A stretch of 64,000 bases of DNA from Dysidea avara (GCF_963678975.1 NC_089279.1:33795297-33859296), one strand, 5' to 3'; shown: positions 22,940 through 34,744, counted from the stretch's first letter. A program made the numbers and translations. Notes: generated by a model not told the origin, from the letters alone.

Positions 22940-25900
22940 GTGCGGCCCAAGAAGCCGGCGCGCCACACCGTGAGTATCAAGACACACGATAGTGTGTCGT
23001 GCGGCCCAAGAAGCCGGCGCGCCACACCGTGAGTATATTAACAGGAAGAAAGAAAACGCAATTTTCACACCTATGTAGCTCTGTGATCCCTTATCCGATT
23101 GGAACCAAATTTGCTGGAGACGTGCCGCCCAGCTAGGGTAGTCTACATACCAAATTTGAAGAAAATCGCTCCAGCCATTTCCGAGATACGAGCGAACAAA
23201 ATTTCGTTTTAATTTCTTCGTTTTTTTCTTCTTCTTCTTCTTCTTCTTCTTCATCTTCTTCATTTCGCACACTTCGCAAAATTCGCCATAAAACACGAAT
23301 GCGTGCTCGGATTTGGCTGAAATTTGGCACACTTAAAGGGCTCATTAAGGCGGATCTCCGTACCAACTTTGGTAGGAATCCGATGAACAGTCACGGAGTT
23401 ATGACCGATTATTTGCGTAAAATAAGGTCGAAGGTCTGTCACGCCTACAGGGTAAACGCCTTGGAGGAATCAGTTGAAAATTGATATGTAGATGGAGCAA
23501 CCATCGTAGGAGTGCCTTTTTGTGGTTTGAAAGGAATCGGGATAAAGACCATGGAGATATGACACGAAACCCAACCTGTGTCAAAATTACGCGATCGATT
23601 TTTATGAATAAAAAAACTATTAGTTTTCGTATCTACCAGGCAAACTGCTTAGAGCAACGAGCTGAAAATCAGTATGTAGCTGGAATAATCATCATAGAAG
23701 GTCCTTGCAGTAGTACAGAAGAATCGGATTACAAATCACTGAGTTATGATTCGAAAGGCAACTAGGTGCAGCAAATGCGAGATCGAGATACTCTAATAGA
23801 ACAGTCACCCTAATAAAGCATTCAGCTGCATTTATAATTTACTCAGTTATATTACATTGTAAGTTATTCTGTGGGGAATTCAGCTACAAACAAGTCAACC
23901 TGTAGTCAGATCAGCTAGAAGAAGGTACCTAATAGAGAGTTCAGCTACAAATAAACCATCATGTAGAGAGTTCAGCTCAAATAAATCACCCTGTAGAGAA
24001 TTCAGCTACAAACAAATTGCCCTGTAGAGAGATCAGCTAGAAGAAGTTACCTTGTAGAGAGTTCAGTTACAAAGAAACAATCATGCAAAGAGTTTAGCTA
24101 CAAACAAATCACCCAGTAAAAAGTTCCGCTATGAACAGATCACACTGTAGAGAGTTCAGTTAGAAACAAGTCATCCTGTAGAGAGATCAGCTAGAAGAAG
24201 TTACCTTGTAGAGAGTTCAGCTACAAACAAATCACCCTGTAGAGAGTTCAGCTACAAACAAGTCACCCTGTAGAGAGATCAGCTAGAAGAAGTTACCTTG
24301 TAGAGAGTTCAGCTACAAACAAATTACCCTGTAGAAAGTTCAGTTACAAACAAGTCACCCTGTAGAGAGATCAGCTAGAAACAAGTCATCCTGTAGAGAG
24401 TTCAGCTAGAAGAAGTTACGTTGTACAGAGTTCAGCTACAAAGAAACTACCATGTAGAGAGTTCAGCTGCAAATAAATCGCCCTGTAGAGAGTTCAGCTA
24501 CAAACAAATCACCCTGTAGAAAGATCCGCTAGAAGAAGTTACCTTGTAGAGAGTTCAGCTACAAACAAATCACCCTGTAGAAAGGTCAGCTAGAAGAAGT
24601 TACCTTGTAGAGAGTTCAGCTACAAACAAATCACCCTGTAGAGAGTTCAGCTAGAAACAAGTCACCCTGTAGAGAGATCAGCTAGAAACAAGCCACCCGT
24701 AGAGAGTTCAGCTAGAAGAAGTTGCATTGTAGAGAGTTCAGCTACAAAGAAGCTACCTTGTAGAGAGTTCAGCTGCAAACAAATCGCCCTGTAGAGAATT
24801 CAGCTACAAACAAATCACCCTGTAGAAAGGTCAGCTAGAAGAAGTTACCTTGTAGAGAGTTCAGCTACAAACAAATCACCCTGTAGAGAGTTCAGCTTCA
24901 AACAAGTCACCATGTAGAGAGTTCAGCTAGAAGAAGTTACATTGTAGAGAGTTCAGCTACAAAGAAGCTACCTTGTAGAGAGTTCAGCTGCAAATAAATC
25001 GCCCTGTAGAGAGTTCAGCTACAAACAAATCACCCTGTAGAAAGATCCGCTAGAAGAAGTTACCTTGTAGAGAGTTCAGCTACAAACAAATCACCCTGTA
25101 GAGAGTTCAGCTTCAAACAAGTCACCATGTAGAGAGTTCAGCTAGAAGAAGTTACATTGTAGAGAGTTCAGCTACAAAGAAGCTACCTTGTAGAGAGTTC
25201 AGCTGCAAATAAATCGCCCTGTAGAGAGTTCAGCTACAGACAAATCACCCTGTAGAAAGATCCGCTAGAAGAAGTTACCTTGTAGAGAGTTCAGCTACAA
25301 ACAAATCACCCTGTAGAGAGTTCAGCTTCAAACAAGTCACCATGTAGAGAGTTCAGCTAGAAGAAGTTACATTGTAGAGAGTTCAGCTACAAAGAAGCTA
25401 CCTTGTAGAGAGTTCAGCTGCAAATAAATCGCCCTGTAGAGAGTTCAGCTACAAACAAATCACCCTGTAGAAAGATCCGCTAGAAGAAGTTACCTTGTAG
25501 GGAGTTCAGCTACAAACAAATCACCCTGTAGAAAGGTCAGCTAGAAGAAGTTACCTTGTAGAGAGTTCAGCTACAAACAAATCACCCTGTAGAGAGTTCA
25601 GCTAGAAACAAGTCACCCTGTAGAGAGATCAGCTAGAAACAAGCCACCCATAGAGAGTTCAGCTAGAAGAAGTTACATTGTAGAGAGTTCAGCTACAAAC
25701 AAGTCACCATGTAGAGAGTTCAGCTAGAAGAAGTTACCTTGTAGAGAGTTCAGCTACAAACAAATCACCCTGTAGAGAGTTCAGCTACAAACAAGTCACC
25801 CTGCAGAGAGATCAGCTAGAAACAAGTCATCCTGTAGAGAGTTCAGCTAGAAGAAGTTACCTTGTAGAGAGTTCAGCTACAAACAAATCACCCTGTAGAC

Positions 25901-28900
25901 AGTTCAGCTACAAACAAGTCACCCTGTAGAGAGATCAGCTAGAAACAAGTCATCCTGTAGAGAGTTCAGCTAGAAGAAGTTACATTGTAGAGAGTTCAGC
26001 TACAAAGAAACTACCATGTAGAGAATTCAGCTACAGAAGAAGTTACCTTGTAGAGGGTTCAGCTACAAACAAATCACCTTGTAGAGAGTTCAGATAGAAA
26101 CAAGTCACCCTGTAGAGAGTTCAGCTAGAAACAAGCCACCCGTAGAGAGTTCAGCTAGAAGAAGTTACATTGTAGAGAGTTCAGCTACAAAGAAGCTACC
26201 TTGTAGAGAGTTCAGCTGCAAACAAATCGCCCTGTAGAGAATTCAGCTACAAACAAATCACCCTGTAGAAAGATCAGCTAGAAGAAGTTACCTTGTAGAG
26301 AGTTCAGCTACAAACAAATCACCCTGTAGAGAGTTCAGCTTCAAACAAGTCACCATGTAGAGAGTTCAGCTAGAAGAAGTTACATTGTAGAGAGTTCAGC
26401 TACAAAGAAACTACCATGTAAAGAGTTCAGCTGCAAACAAATCGCCCTGTAGAGAATTCAGCTACAAACAAATCACCCTGTAAAAAGATCAGCTAGAAGA
26501 AGTTACCTTGTAGAGAGTTCAGCTACAAACAAATCACCTTGCAGAGAGTTCAGCTAGAAACAAGTCACCCTGTAGAGAGATCAACTAGAAACAAGCCACC
26601 CGTAGATAGTTCAGCTAGAATAAGTTACACTGTAGAGAGTTCAGCTACAAAGAAACTACCATGTAGAGAGTTCAGCTGCAAACAAATTGCCCTGTAGAGA
26701 ATTCAGCTACAAACAAATCACCCTGTAAAAAGATCAGCTAGAAGAAGTTACCTTGTAGAGAGTTCAGCTTCAAACAAATCACCTTGTAGAGAGTTCAGCT
26801 AGAAACAAGTCACCCTGTAGAGAGATCAACTAGAAACAAGCCACCCGTAGATAGTTCAGCTAGAATAAGTTACACTGTAGAGAGTTCGGCTACAAAGAAA
26901 CTACCATGTAGAGAGTTCAGCTGCAAACAAATTGCCCTGTAGAGAATTCAGCTACAAACAAATCACCCTGTAGAAAGATCAGCTAGAAGAAGTTACCTTG
27001 TAGAGAGTTCAGCTACAAACAAATCACCCTGTAGAGAGTTCAGCTAGAAACAAGTCACCCTGTAGAGAGATCAGCTAGAAACAAGCCACCCATAGAGAGT
27101 TCAGCTAGAAGAAGTTACATTGTAGAGAGTTCAGCTACAAACAAGTCACCATGTAGAGAGTTCAGCTAGAAGAAGTTACCTTGTAGAGAGTTCAGCTACA
27201 AACAAATCACCCTGTAGAGAGTTCAGCTACAAACAAGTCACCCTGCAGAGAGATCAGCTAGAAACAAGTCATCCTGTAGAGAGTTCAGCTAGAAGAAGTT
27301 ACCTTGTAGAGGGTTCAGCTACAAACAAATCACCTTGTAGAGAGTTCAGATAGAAACAAGTCACCCTGTAGAGAGTTCAGCTAGAAACAAGCCACCCGTA
27401 GAGAGTTCAGCTAGAAGAAGTTACATTGTAGAGAGTTCAGCTACAAAGAAGCTACCTTGTAGAGAGTTCAGCTGCAAACAAATCGCCCTGTAGAGAATTC
27501 AGCTACAAACAAATCACCCTGTAGAAAGATCAGCTAGAAGAAGTTACCTTGTAGAGAGTTCAGCTACAAACAAATCACCCTGTAGAGAGTTCAGCTTCAA
27601 ACAAGTCACCATGTAGAGGGTTCAGCTAGAAGAAGTTACATTGTAGAGAGTTCAGCTACAAAGAAACTACCATGTAAAGAGTTCAGCTGCAAACAAATCG
27701 CCCTGTAGAGAATTCAGCTACAAACAAATCACCCTGTAGAAAGATCAGCTAGAAGAAGTTACCTTGTAGAGAGTTCAGCTACAAACAAATCACCTTGTAG
27801 AGAGTTCAGCTAGAAACAAGTCACCCTGTAGAGAGATCAACTAGAAACAAGCCACCCGTAGATAGTTCAGCTAGAATAAGTTACACTGTAGAGAGTTCAG
27901 CTACAAAGAAACTACCATGTAGAGAGTTCAGCTGCAAACAAATTGCCCTGTAGAGAATTCAGCTACAAACAAATCACCCTGTAAAAAGATCAGCTAGAAG
28001 AAGTTACCTTGTAGAGAGTTCAGCTTCAAACAAATCACCTTGTAGAGAGTTCAGCTAGAAACAAGTCACCCTGTAGAGAGATCAACTAGAAACAAGCCAC
28101 CCGTAGATAGTTCAGCTAGAATAAGTTACACTGTAGAGAGTTCGGCTACAAAGAAACTACCATGTAGAGAGTTCAGCTGCAAACAAATTGCCCTGTAGAG
28201 AATTCAGCTACAAACAAATCACCCTGTAGAAAGATCAGCTAGAAGAAGTTACCTTGTAGAGAGTTCAGCTACAAACAAATCACCCTGTAGAGAGTTCAGC
28301 TAGAAACAAGTCACCCTGTAGAGAGATCAGCTAGAAACAAGCCACCCATAGAGAGTTCAGCTAGAAGAAGTTACATTGTAGAGAGTTCAGCTACAAACAA
28401 GTCACCATGTAGAGAGTTCAGCTAGAAGAAGTTACCTTGTAGAGAGTTCAGCTACAAACAAATCACCCTGTAGAGAGTTCAGCTACAAACAAGTCACCCT
28501 GCAGAGAGATCAGCTAGAAACAAGTCATCCTGTAGAGAGTTCAGCTAGAAGAAGTTACCTTGTAGAGGGTTCAGCTACAAACAAATCACCTTGTAGAGAG
28601 TTCAGATAGAAACAAGTCACCCTGTAGAGAGTTCAGCTAGAAACAAGCCACCCGTAGAGAGTTCAGCTAGAAGAAGTTACATTGTAGAGAGTTCAGCTAC
28701 AAAGAAGCTACCTTGTAGAGAGTTCAGCTGCAAACAAATCGCCCTGTAGAGAATTCAGCTACAAACAAATCACCCTGTAGAAAGATCAGCTAGAAGAAGT
28801 TACCTTGTAGAGAGTTCAGCTACAAACAAATCACCCTGTAGAGAGTTCAGCTTCAAACAAGTCACCATGTAGAGGGTTCAGCTAGAAGAAGTTACATTGT

Positions 28901-30541
28901 AGAGAGTTCAGCTACAAAGAAACTACCATGTAAAGAGTTCAGCTGCAAACAAATCGCCCTGTAGAGAATTCAGCTACAAACAAATCACCCTGTAGAAAGA
29001 TCAGCTAGAAGAAGTTACCTTGTAGAGAGTTCAGCTACAAACAAATCACCTTGTAGAGAGTTCAGCTAGAAACAAGTCACCCTGTAGAGAGATCAACTAG
29101 AAACAAGCCACCCGTAGATAGTTCAGCTAGAATAAGTTACACTGTAGAGAGTTCGGCTACAAAGAAACTACCATGTAGAGAGTTCAGCTGCAAACAAATT
29201 GCCCTGTAGAGAATTCAGCTACAAACAAATCACCCTGTAGAAAGATCAGCTAGAAGAAGTTACCTTGTAGAGAGTTCAGCTACAAACAAATCACCCTGTA
29301 GAGAGTTCAGCTACAAACAAGTCACCCTGTAGAGAGATCAGCTAGAAACAAGTCATCCTTTAGAGAGTTCAGCTAGAAGAAGTTACATTGTAGAGAGTTC
29401 AGCTACAAAGAAACTACCATGTAGAGAGTTTAGCTGCAAACAAATCGTCCTGTAGAGAATTCAGCTACAAACAAATCACCCTGTAGAAAGATTAGCTAGA
29501 AGAAGTTACCTTGTAGAGAGTTCAGCTACAAACAAATCACCTTGTAGAGAGTTCAGCTACAAACAAGTCACCCTGTAGAGAGATTAGCTAGAAACAAGCC
29601 ACCCGTAGAGAGTTTAGCTAGAAGAAGTTACATTGTAGAGAGTTCAGCAGTTTAGCTGCAAACAAATCACCCTGTAGAGAATTCAGCTACAAACAAATCA
29701 CCCTGTAGAAAGATCAGCCAGAAGAAGTTACCTTGTAGAGAGTTCAGCTACAAACAAGTCACCCTGTAGAGAGATCAGCTAGAAACAAGCCACCCGTAGA
29801 GAGTTTAGCTAGAAGAAGTTACATTGTAGAGAGTTCAGCAGTTTAGCTGCAAACAAATCGCCCTGTAGAGAATTCAGCTACAAACAAATCACCCTGTAGA
29901 AAGATCAGCTAGAAGAAGTTACCTTGTAGAGAGTTCAGCTACAAACAAATCACCCTGTAGAGAGTTCAGCTACAAACAAGTTATCTGGTAGAGGGATCAG
30001 CTAGAAGGATCACCTTGCAGAGAGTTCAGCTACAAACAAGTTATCTGGTAGAGGGATCAGCTAGAAGGATCACCTTGCAGAGAGGTCAGCTACAAAGAAA
30101 TCACCCTGCTTCATCTTTTCTTCTTCCTGTAGTAAAGAAAAAAATGACAGGTTAAAAAGCCCTAAAGCCGGCCATAGGTCGGCTTTGGGGTATACAAATG
30201 CAAAAAGAAGTGAAATCTAATCCAAAACAGCCAAGCTGTAAAAAAAGAGTGCGGCCCTGAGAAAGGCTATGGTGAAAAAAGATGTGAAATCCAAGGTGGC
30301 GGCCAAGAAATGGCTGTGATGGTAGGTTAATGGTAAAAATTTTAATAACAGCAATTCAGTGAATTTGGTGCCGCTTGGTCTTGGCACAAAATTCACTTGA
30401 ATTGTCGTTATTAAAATTTTTACCATTAACCTACCATCACAGCCATTTCTTGGCCGCCACCTTGGATTTCACATCTTTTTTCACCATAGCCTTTCTCAGG
30501 GCCGCACTCTTTTTTTACAGCTTGGCTGTTTTGGATTAGAT
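22940..30541 (+). repeat. large tandem unit 3 (longer array)
   Basis: A partial 59-bp head (22940-22975) is followed by a full one from 22976. The leader is near-identical to units 1 and 2. The array is 1070 bp longer: leader landmark to GTGCGGCCC is 6768 bp. The CCTGCAG marker occurs three times (25800, 27242, 28498), spaced 1442 and 1256 bp. One extra 1442-bp module and two 186-bp losses account exactly for 1070. The full hairpin closes the block. Confidence 0.9.
30214..30541. repeat. hairpin (foldback), unit 3
   Basis: Same ~155-bp inverted arms and centre as 16343-16671. It marks the right edge of the 20-kb block; unique-looking sequence resumes at about 30542. Confidence 0.92.
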
Positions 30542-30639
30542 ATATATTTCAGCATGCACATAGAGTTACCCATGATTAATTCACGTACCAGGAATATATC
30601 AGTTATCAAGCTTTATCTCTACAAGGCTATAATTGTAGG

Positions 30640-30860
30640 AAGTATTCATACTGGGTTACTGGGAGCATTAATATGTGACCAACTAAGGAGAAGAACTCCT
30701 CTGTGTTACTCAAATCCTACATTGCCACGCTACAGTATAGCATCGTTATAGGGACACCCTCTACTAAGTGTGGAGGGTAAGACAAATGTTGACCATTTTT
30801 GAATGAGTCAATGGTAGCTAGGTCCTTAATCTCAGTTAATTATTAGTGGCCTGTATACTC
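30640..30860. repeat. diverged copy of dispersed repeat D
   Basis: Shares the order of landmarks with the TGF-beta upstream repeats: CTGGGTTACTGG, AGGAGAAGAACTCC, ACCCTCTACTAAGTGTGGAG and GTTGACC. It is much more diverged. Confidence 0.4.
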
Positions 30861-31087
30861 TTAAAATGTGGAGACTTACTGAAATTGCATGTTGTAAAGT
30901 AAGTATGCAACAAAAACAGAGCTAAAATGATGCTGTGTTTGTGTATGTAGCTTGTGAACACATAATTATGTTTAAAGGTTAGGGACACATTGTGCATACT
31001 TTGTAACATAAATTCCTGTAATGCTGCATAGCAGTACACTATTTGAATAATATGGTTCAGCGGCATCGACTCTACCTGATTAAATGG

Positions 31088-34000
31088 TTATAGACCCAAG
31101 GTATATTCAGTATCCTTGGACAATGACTGTCGAGATTTCAGTTTAGATGGTGTCTCTGTGATCACGTCGGTTAACTCATCCAGGAGACCGGAGGCATACA
31201 AGTCCTCGTAGTTTCTACTTATGGAAATAAAATATCAAAAGTTAGTTTATATGCAAATAAACTTGTTTATATTATATTATGTTAGTACAGAGAGTAAATT
31301 GAAGACTAAAGAGGAACTCTACATCTGTAAAGACACTTAGAATTCCAGTAGACTCTGACAATTGTATTGTCAATAGTCAGGCAACTAAGAACTTAATAGC
31401 AGTCACTGGAACTTAAGGATTCGGCGGCATCGACTCTACCTGATGGTGTTACTATTGCAAGGCGTTCAACAACGTCCTTGGCAAATGACCTCGGGGACAT
31501 AGGCTTCTTGTTGGGGGTCTCACCAATGATATCTGCAGACACATCCAGGAGACTACTATCCATGTCTTCAATAATGCTACTTGTGTGGTGGAGAAAAAAA
31601 AATGTAAATAATAAAATGTTTAGTTTTAATACTGTAGTAAGTTATGATATGTGTTAAGAGGTGATTGGTGAGAGAGAAGATGGTAGACGGAACTCTGTGA
31701 CATTGTTCAGAATTCTAGGGGACTCTGACAATAGTATTGTCAATAGTCAGGTAGCTAAGAACTTAATACTAGTCACAACAGTATTTGAATAGTATGGTTC
31801 AGCAGCATCGACTCTACCTGATTAAATGGTTACAGACGCAAGGTATATTCAGTATCCTTGGACAATGACTGTCGAGATTTCAGTTTAGATGGTGTCTCTG
31901 TGATCATGTCGGTTAACTCATCCAGGAGACCAGAGGCATACAAGTCCTCGTAGTTTCTACTTATGAAAGTAAAATATCAAAAGTTAGTTTATATGCAAAT
32001 AAACTTGTTTATATTACAATTATGTTAGTACAGAGAGTAAATTGAAGACTAAAGAGGAACTCTACATCTGTAAAGACACTTAGAATCTGACAATGGTATT
32101 GTCAATAGTCAGGTAACTAAGAACTTAATAGCTTAATAATAACTCATTTTTTACATTGAAGTTGTAATGTACAAAATGAGTTACTACTATCCATGTCTTG
32201 AGACTACTATCCATGTCTTCAATAATGATATCTGCAGACACATCCAGGAGACTACTATCCATGTCTTCAATAATGCTACTTGTGTGGTGGAGAGAAAAAA
32301 AATGTAAATAATACAATATTTAGTTTTAATACTGTAGTAAGTTATGATATGTGTTAAGAGGTGATTGGTGAGAGAGAAGATGGTAGACGGAACTCTGTGA
32401 CATTGTTCAGGATTCCAGTAGACTCTGACAATGGTATTGTCAACAGTCAGATAACTAAGAACTTAATAACTTAATAATAACTCATTTTGTACATTGAAGT
32501 TGTGAATCTGCATATAAGTGTATGTGTTACAATTTTTTGATTTGATTGATTTGACTTTTTGTTTAAACTCAAGACATTTGGCATAGCCATTCTTCCATGC
32601 CAGAGTACATAAAGTATACAAAGACAAAGTACAAAAATGAAGAACACAAACGGATAAGTAAATAAATAATTGACAAATGCAAAACAACCAAAAAGTTAGA
32701 CAATTAAATATACACACACATTATCTATTTTTAGTCAAGTAGTAAGACTTCATTCTAGATGTAATAGATAGTTAATTTTTAACACTACATTCCATAATAA
32801 ATTTTTAAAACTACTCTGCACACAGTGCTTTCTCCAGATCAAAAAGATACATAATAGTTATACGGGCACAATGTGGTCACTATATTATCTTTAACCAGGA
32901 GAGATGGAGAGGTGCCCTTCACCATGTGTGTAACCTCCATCACTGGTATGGAGGAGAATGTGAGCATGACACATTACCTGAGCCACCCACTGTCAATGGT
33001 GTACAGGTGGACTACTTTGTCCGTGGTGATGCTCACTATGTACTTCTCCAAAAACTACTGATGGATAAGACGTGGATGAAGTCATTGAAATATTTCACAC
33101 AATTCAGGTGTAATAACTTGCTCATCTGTGTGCAATGTCTGATAAATTCAGTGAATATTATACTATTAAATGTGTACTGGTATATATAGCTGAACATGTA
33201 AGCACCCTCCCTTATTTTATTACTTTTATTTCTATACTATTCAAATACTGTTGTGTGACTGGTGATATTTTAGGCCAGAAAATCCATCCCTAATATTGTA
33301 CACATAACCCATCCCTGATTACAGAACTACTCAATATGTAACATGGAGTCTTCGCTTAGTCTTCGCCGATTCTAATGTGACCCGCTCTCAATTTTAATTG
33401 TATTAATAATCTTTTGAGATATCCAAATTTGATAATTCATATTTAACCTCTATGCCTTACATGTATCTACTTGAAACTTTGTTACATAAATATTATTGTA
33501 CTATGCAACAGTTGTAAAGTGACTACCTTTTCTACAAGGCAAGTTATGAGTTGTCAATTGAAAAGGCTAGACCAGATTACATAGCTATTTGTTAGTGTAA
33601 TCAAACATAATATGTATGTATGCATTATTTCGTGAATTAGCCTATACAATGAATTAGCCTATACAATGAATTAGCCTATACAATGCCACTTGTACTGTAG
33701 TTGTAATGTGAATTAGCCTATACAATACCACTTGTACTGTAGTTGTAATGTGAATTAGCCTATACAATACCACTTGTACTGTAGTTGTAATGTGAATTAG
33801 CCTATACAATGCCACTTGTACTGTAGTTGTAATGTGAATTAGCCTATACAATGCTACTTGTACTGTAGTTGTAACATTACCAGTATCATTTATTCGTTGT
33901 TGATTAAGGCATAATGTGCACACCACATAACAGTCTATTGGAGAAATTAATTATGTGGGTGGACAAACCCCAAAAGTACAATCTACTAAGGGCCTGAGGG

Positions 34001-34149
34001 TTTATAAATTTCATAGACTCCACATTGTGCCCGTATAACTGTTTTAGACTCTATTTCACATTACACTCAGATACTTACCTCATCCACGGCTGTTTCTGCT
34101 GTAGGCTCGGAAAAAGCGACTGGTTTTCTTGCGATAATACTAGCGCCAT
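31088..34149 (-). CDS. unidentified gene: short first exon and several homologous terminal-type exons
   Basis: First exon 34079-34149: ATG in a good context (GCCATGG) coding MALVLSQENQSLFPSLQQKQ and then PWM, ending phase 2 at GTAAGT. Downstream on the same strand are exons that all start after an AG with one base completing a Ser codon. A1 is 31830-31959, B1 is 31393-31579 and A2 is 31088-31217. Each fits the first exon in frame and ends in its own stop. A codes SRNYEDLYASGLLDEL onward. B codes SSIIEDMDSSLLDVSADII onward. The two align: ED, LLD, D-I/V-I, ETP-K, S-L/F-x-KD. They look like tandemly duplicated alternative last exons. I do not recognise the protein. It is acidic and Ser/Thr-rich with TP sites. 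Splicing is inferred, not proven. Confidence 0.4.
32125..32278 (-). pseudogene. extra, rearranged copy of the B-type exon
   Basis: It starts at the same acceptor position as exon B1 and codes SIIEDMDSSLLDVSADII. It then repeats IEDMDSSL through an internal duplication and runs into a non-homologous tail. It probably is not a normal exon. Confidence 0.4.
32463..32898. other. non-coding stretch with part of an inverted-repeat end
   Basis: AT-rich; no gene is seen. At about 32851-32874 AATAGTTATACGGGCACAAT matches the inner end of the inverted repeat at 33983-34405, directly before the exon at 32899. Confidence 0.45.
32899..33107 (+). CDS. exon of a multicopy THAP-associated/transposon-like protein family (fragment)
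   Basis: Open from an acceptor (AACCAG) to a donor (TTCAG/GTGTAA). It codes RWRGALHHVCNLHHWYGG, ECEHDTLPEPP, VDYFVRGDAHYVLLQKLLMD and KTWMKSLKYFTQFR. This layout (W...H..N.H, C.H, then L..L..D..W.K.LKY...F) matches a repetitive animal protein family. Its members often carry an N-terminal THAP domain, and the next exon usually continues with a T-x-LE motif. No neighbouring exon was found, so this is either one exon of a decayed gene or a captured exon. Family membership is from memory of the pattern. Confidence 0.5.
33634..33872. repeat. 42-bp minisatellite, ~5 copies
   Basis: Unit begins GAATTAGCCTATACAATGCC and continues ACTTGTACTGTAGTTGTAATGT. The repetitive 90-residue minus-strand open frame over it is an artefact of the array. 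Confidence 0.9.
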
Positions 34150-34405
34150 GGCAACTATGCGTCCTCACGTGACAAAATAATAGCGCTCGTTAAATCACTG
34201 AACGTGAACAATGCGTAGCGATTGGATAAACCTAGATTTTGAGCATATGCTATATTGTGTCTGAAGGCGTGGAGTATATTAGAAAACAAGGTGGAGTATA
34301 TGAGATTTATTACCCACCCAAAACAGCCTAAACAGGGTCTAAATAATAGTTATACGGGCACAATGTGGAGTCTATGAAATTTATAAACCCTCAGGCCCTT
34401 AGTAG
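33983..34405. repeat. inverted repeat enclosing the putative first exon
   Basis: Arms of ~61 bp. The left arm starts CTACTAAGGGCCTGAGGG (33983) and the right arm is its reverse complement ending at 34405. Between them lies the putative first exon and promoter of the minus-strand gene. It could be a MITE-like element or a local inverted duplication. Confidence 0.75.
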
Positions 34406-34421
34406 CGTACGAGTGCCCGTA

Positions 34422-34706
34422 TAACTGCTTTAGACTCTATTTCACATTACACTCAGATTACTTACCTCATCCACGGCTGTTTCTGCTGTAGGCTCGGCTA
34501 AAGCGGCTGGTTTCTTACGATAATACTAGCGCCATGGCAACTATGCGTCCTCATGTGACTAAATAATCGCGCTCGTTAAATCACTGCACATGAACAACGC
34601 ATAGCGATTGGACAAACCCGATTTTGAGCATGTGTCATATTGTGCTTGAAGGCGTGGAGTATATTAGAAAACAAGGTGGAGTAGAACCCACCCAAAACAG
34701 CCTAAA
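34422..34706 (-). pseudogene. duplicate of the promoter and first exon
   Basis: Direct repeat of about 34040-34325. The ATG lies at 34535 in the same GCCATGGCGCTAG context and the GTAAGT donor is kept. A base change gives an in-frame stop after MALVLS, and there is a nearby one-base deletion, so this copy cannot code the same N-terminus. The CACGTG at 34166-34171 in the first copy is CATGTG here. Confidence 0.55.
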
Positions 34707-34709
34707 TTT

Positions 34710-34744
34710 CAGACCTTCAGTGCTGGTCACTGTAAAGTGCTAAT
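34710..34744 (+). mobile_element. 3'-end fragment of the SINE
   Basis: CAGACCTTCAGTGCTGGTCA and the next bases match the 3' end of the SINE found at about 36763-36797. It is a solitary SINE tail directly upstream of the next SINE. Confidence 0.6.

Noticed and set aside
11007-30140. Regular ~31-bp repeats that superficially resemble a CRISPR array
   Set aside because: There are no unique spacers; the monomers are contiguous and vary by substitution. The context is eukaryotic and no cas genes are present.
10172-30541. Triplication as an assembly artefact
   Set aside because: Not fully excluded. However, the three units differ in head duplication, hairpin presence, array length and (CTT)n length, which a simple collapse or duplication error would not create.
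33654-33926. 90-codon repetitive frame
   Set aside because: Translation of the 42-bp minisatellite.
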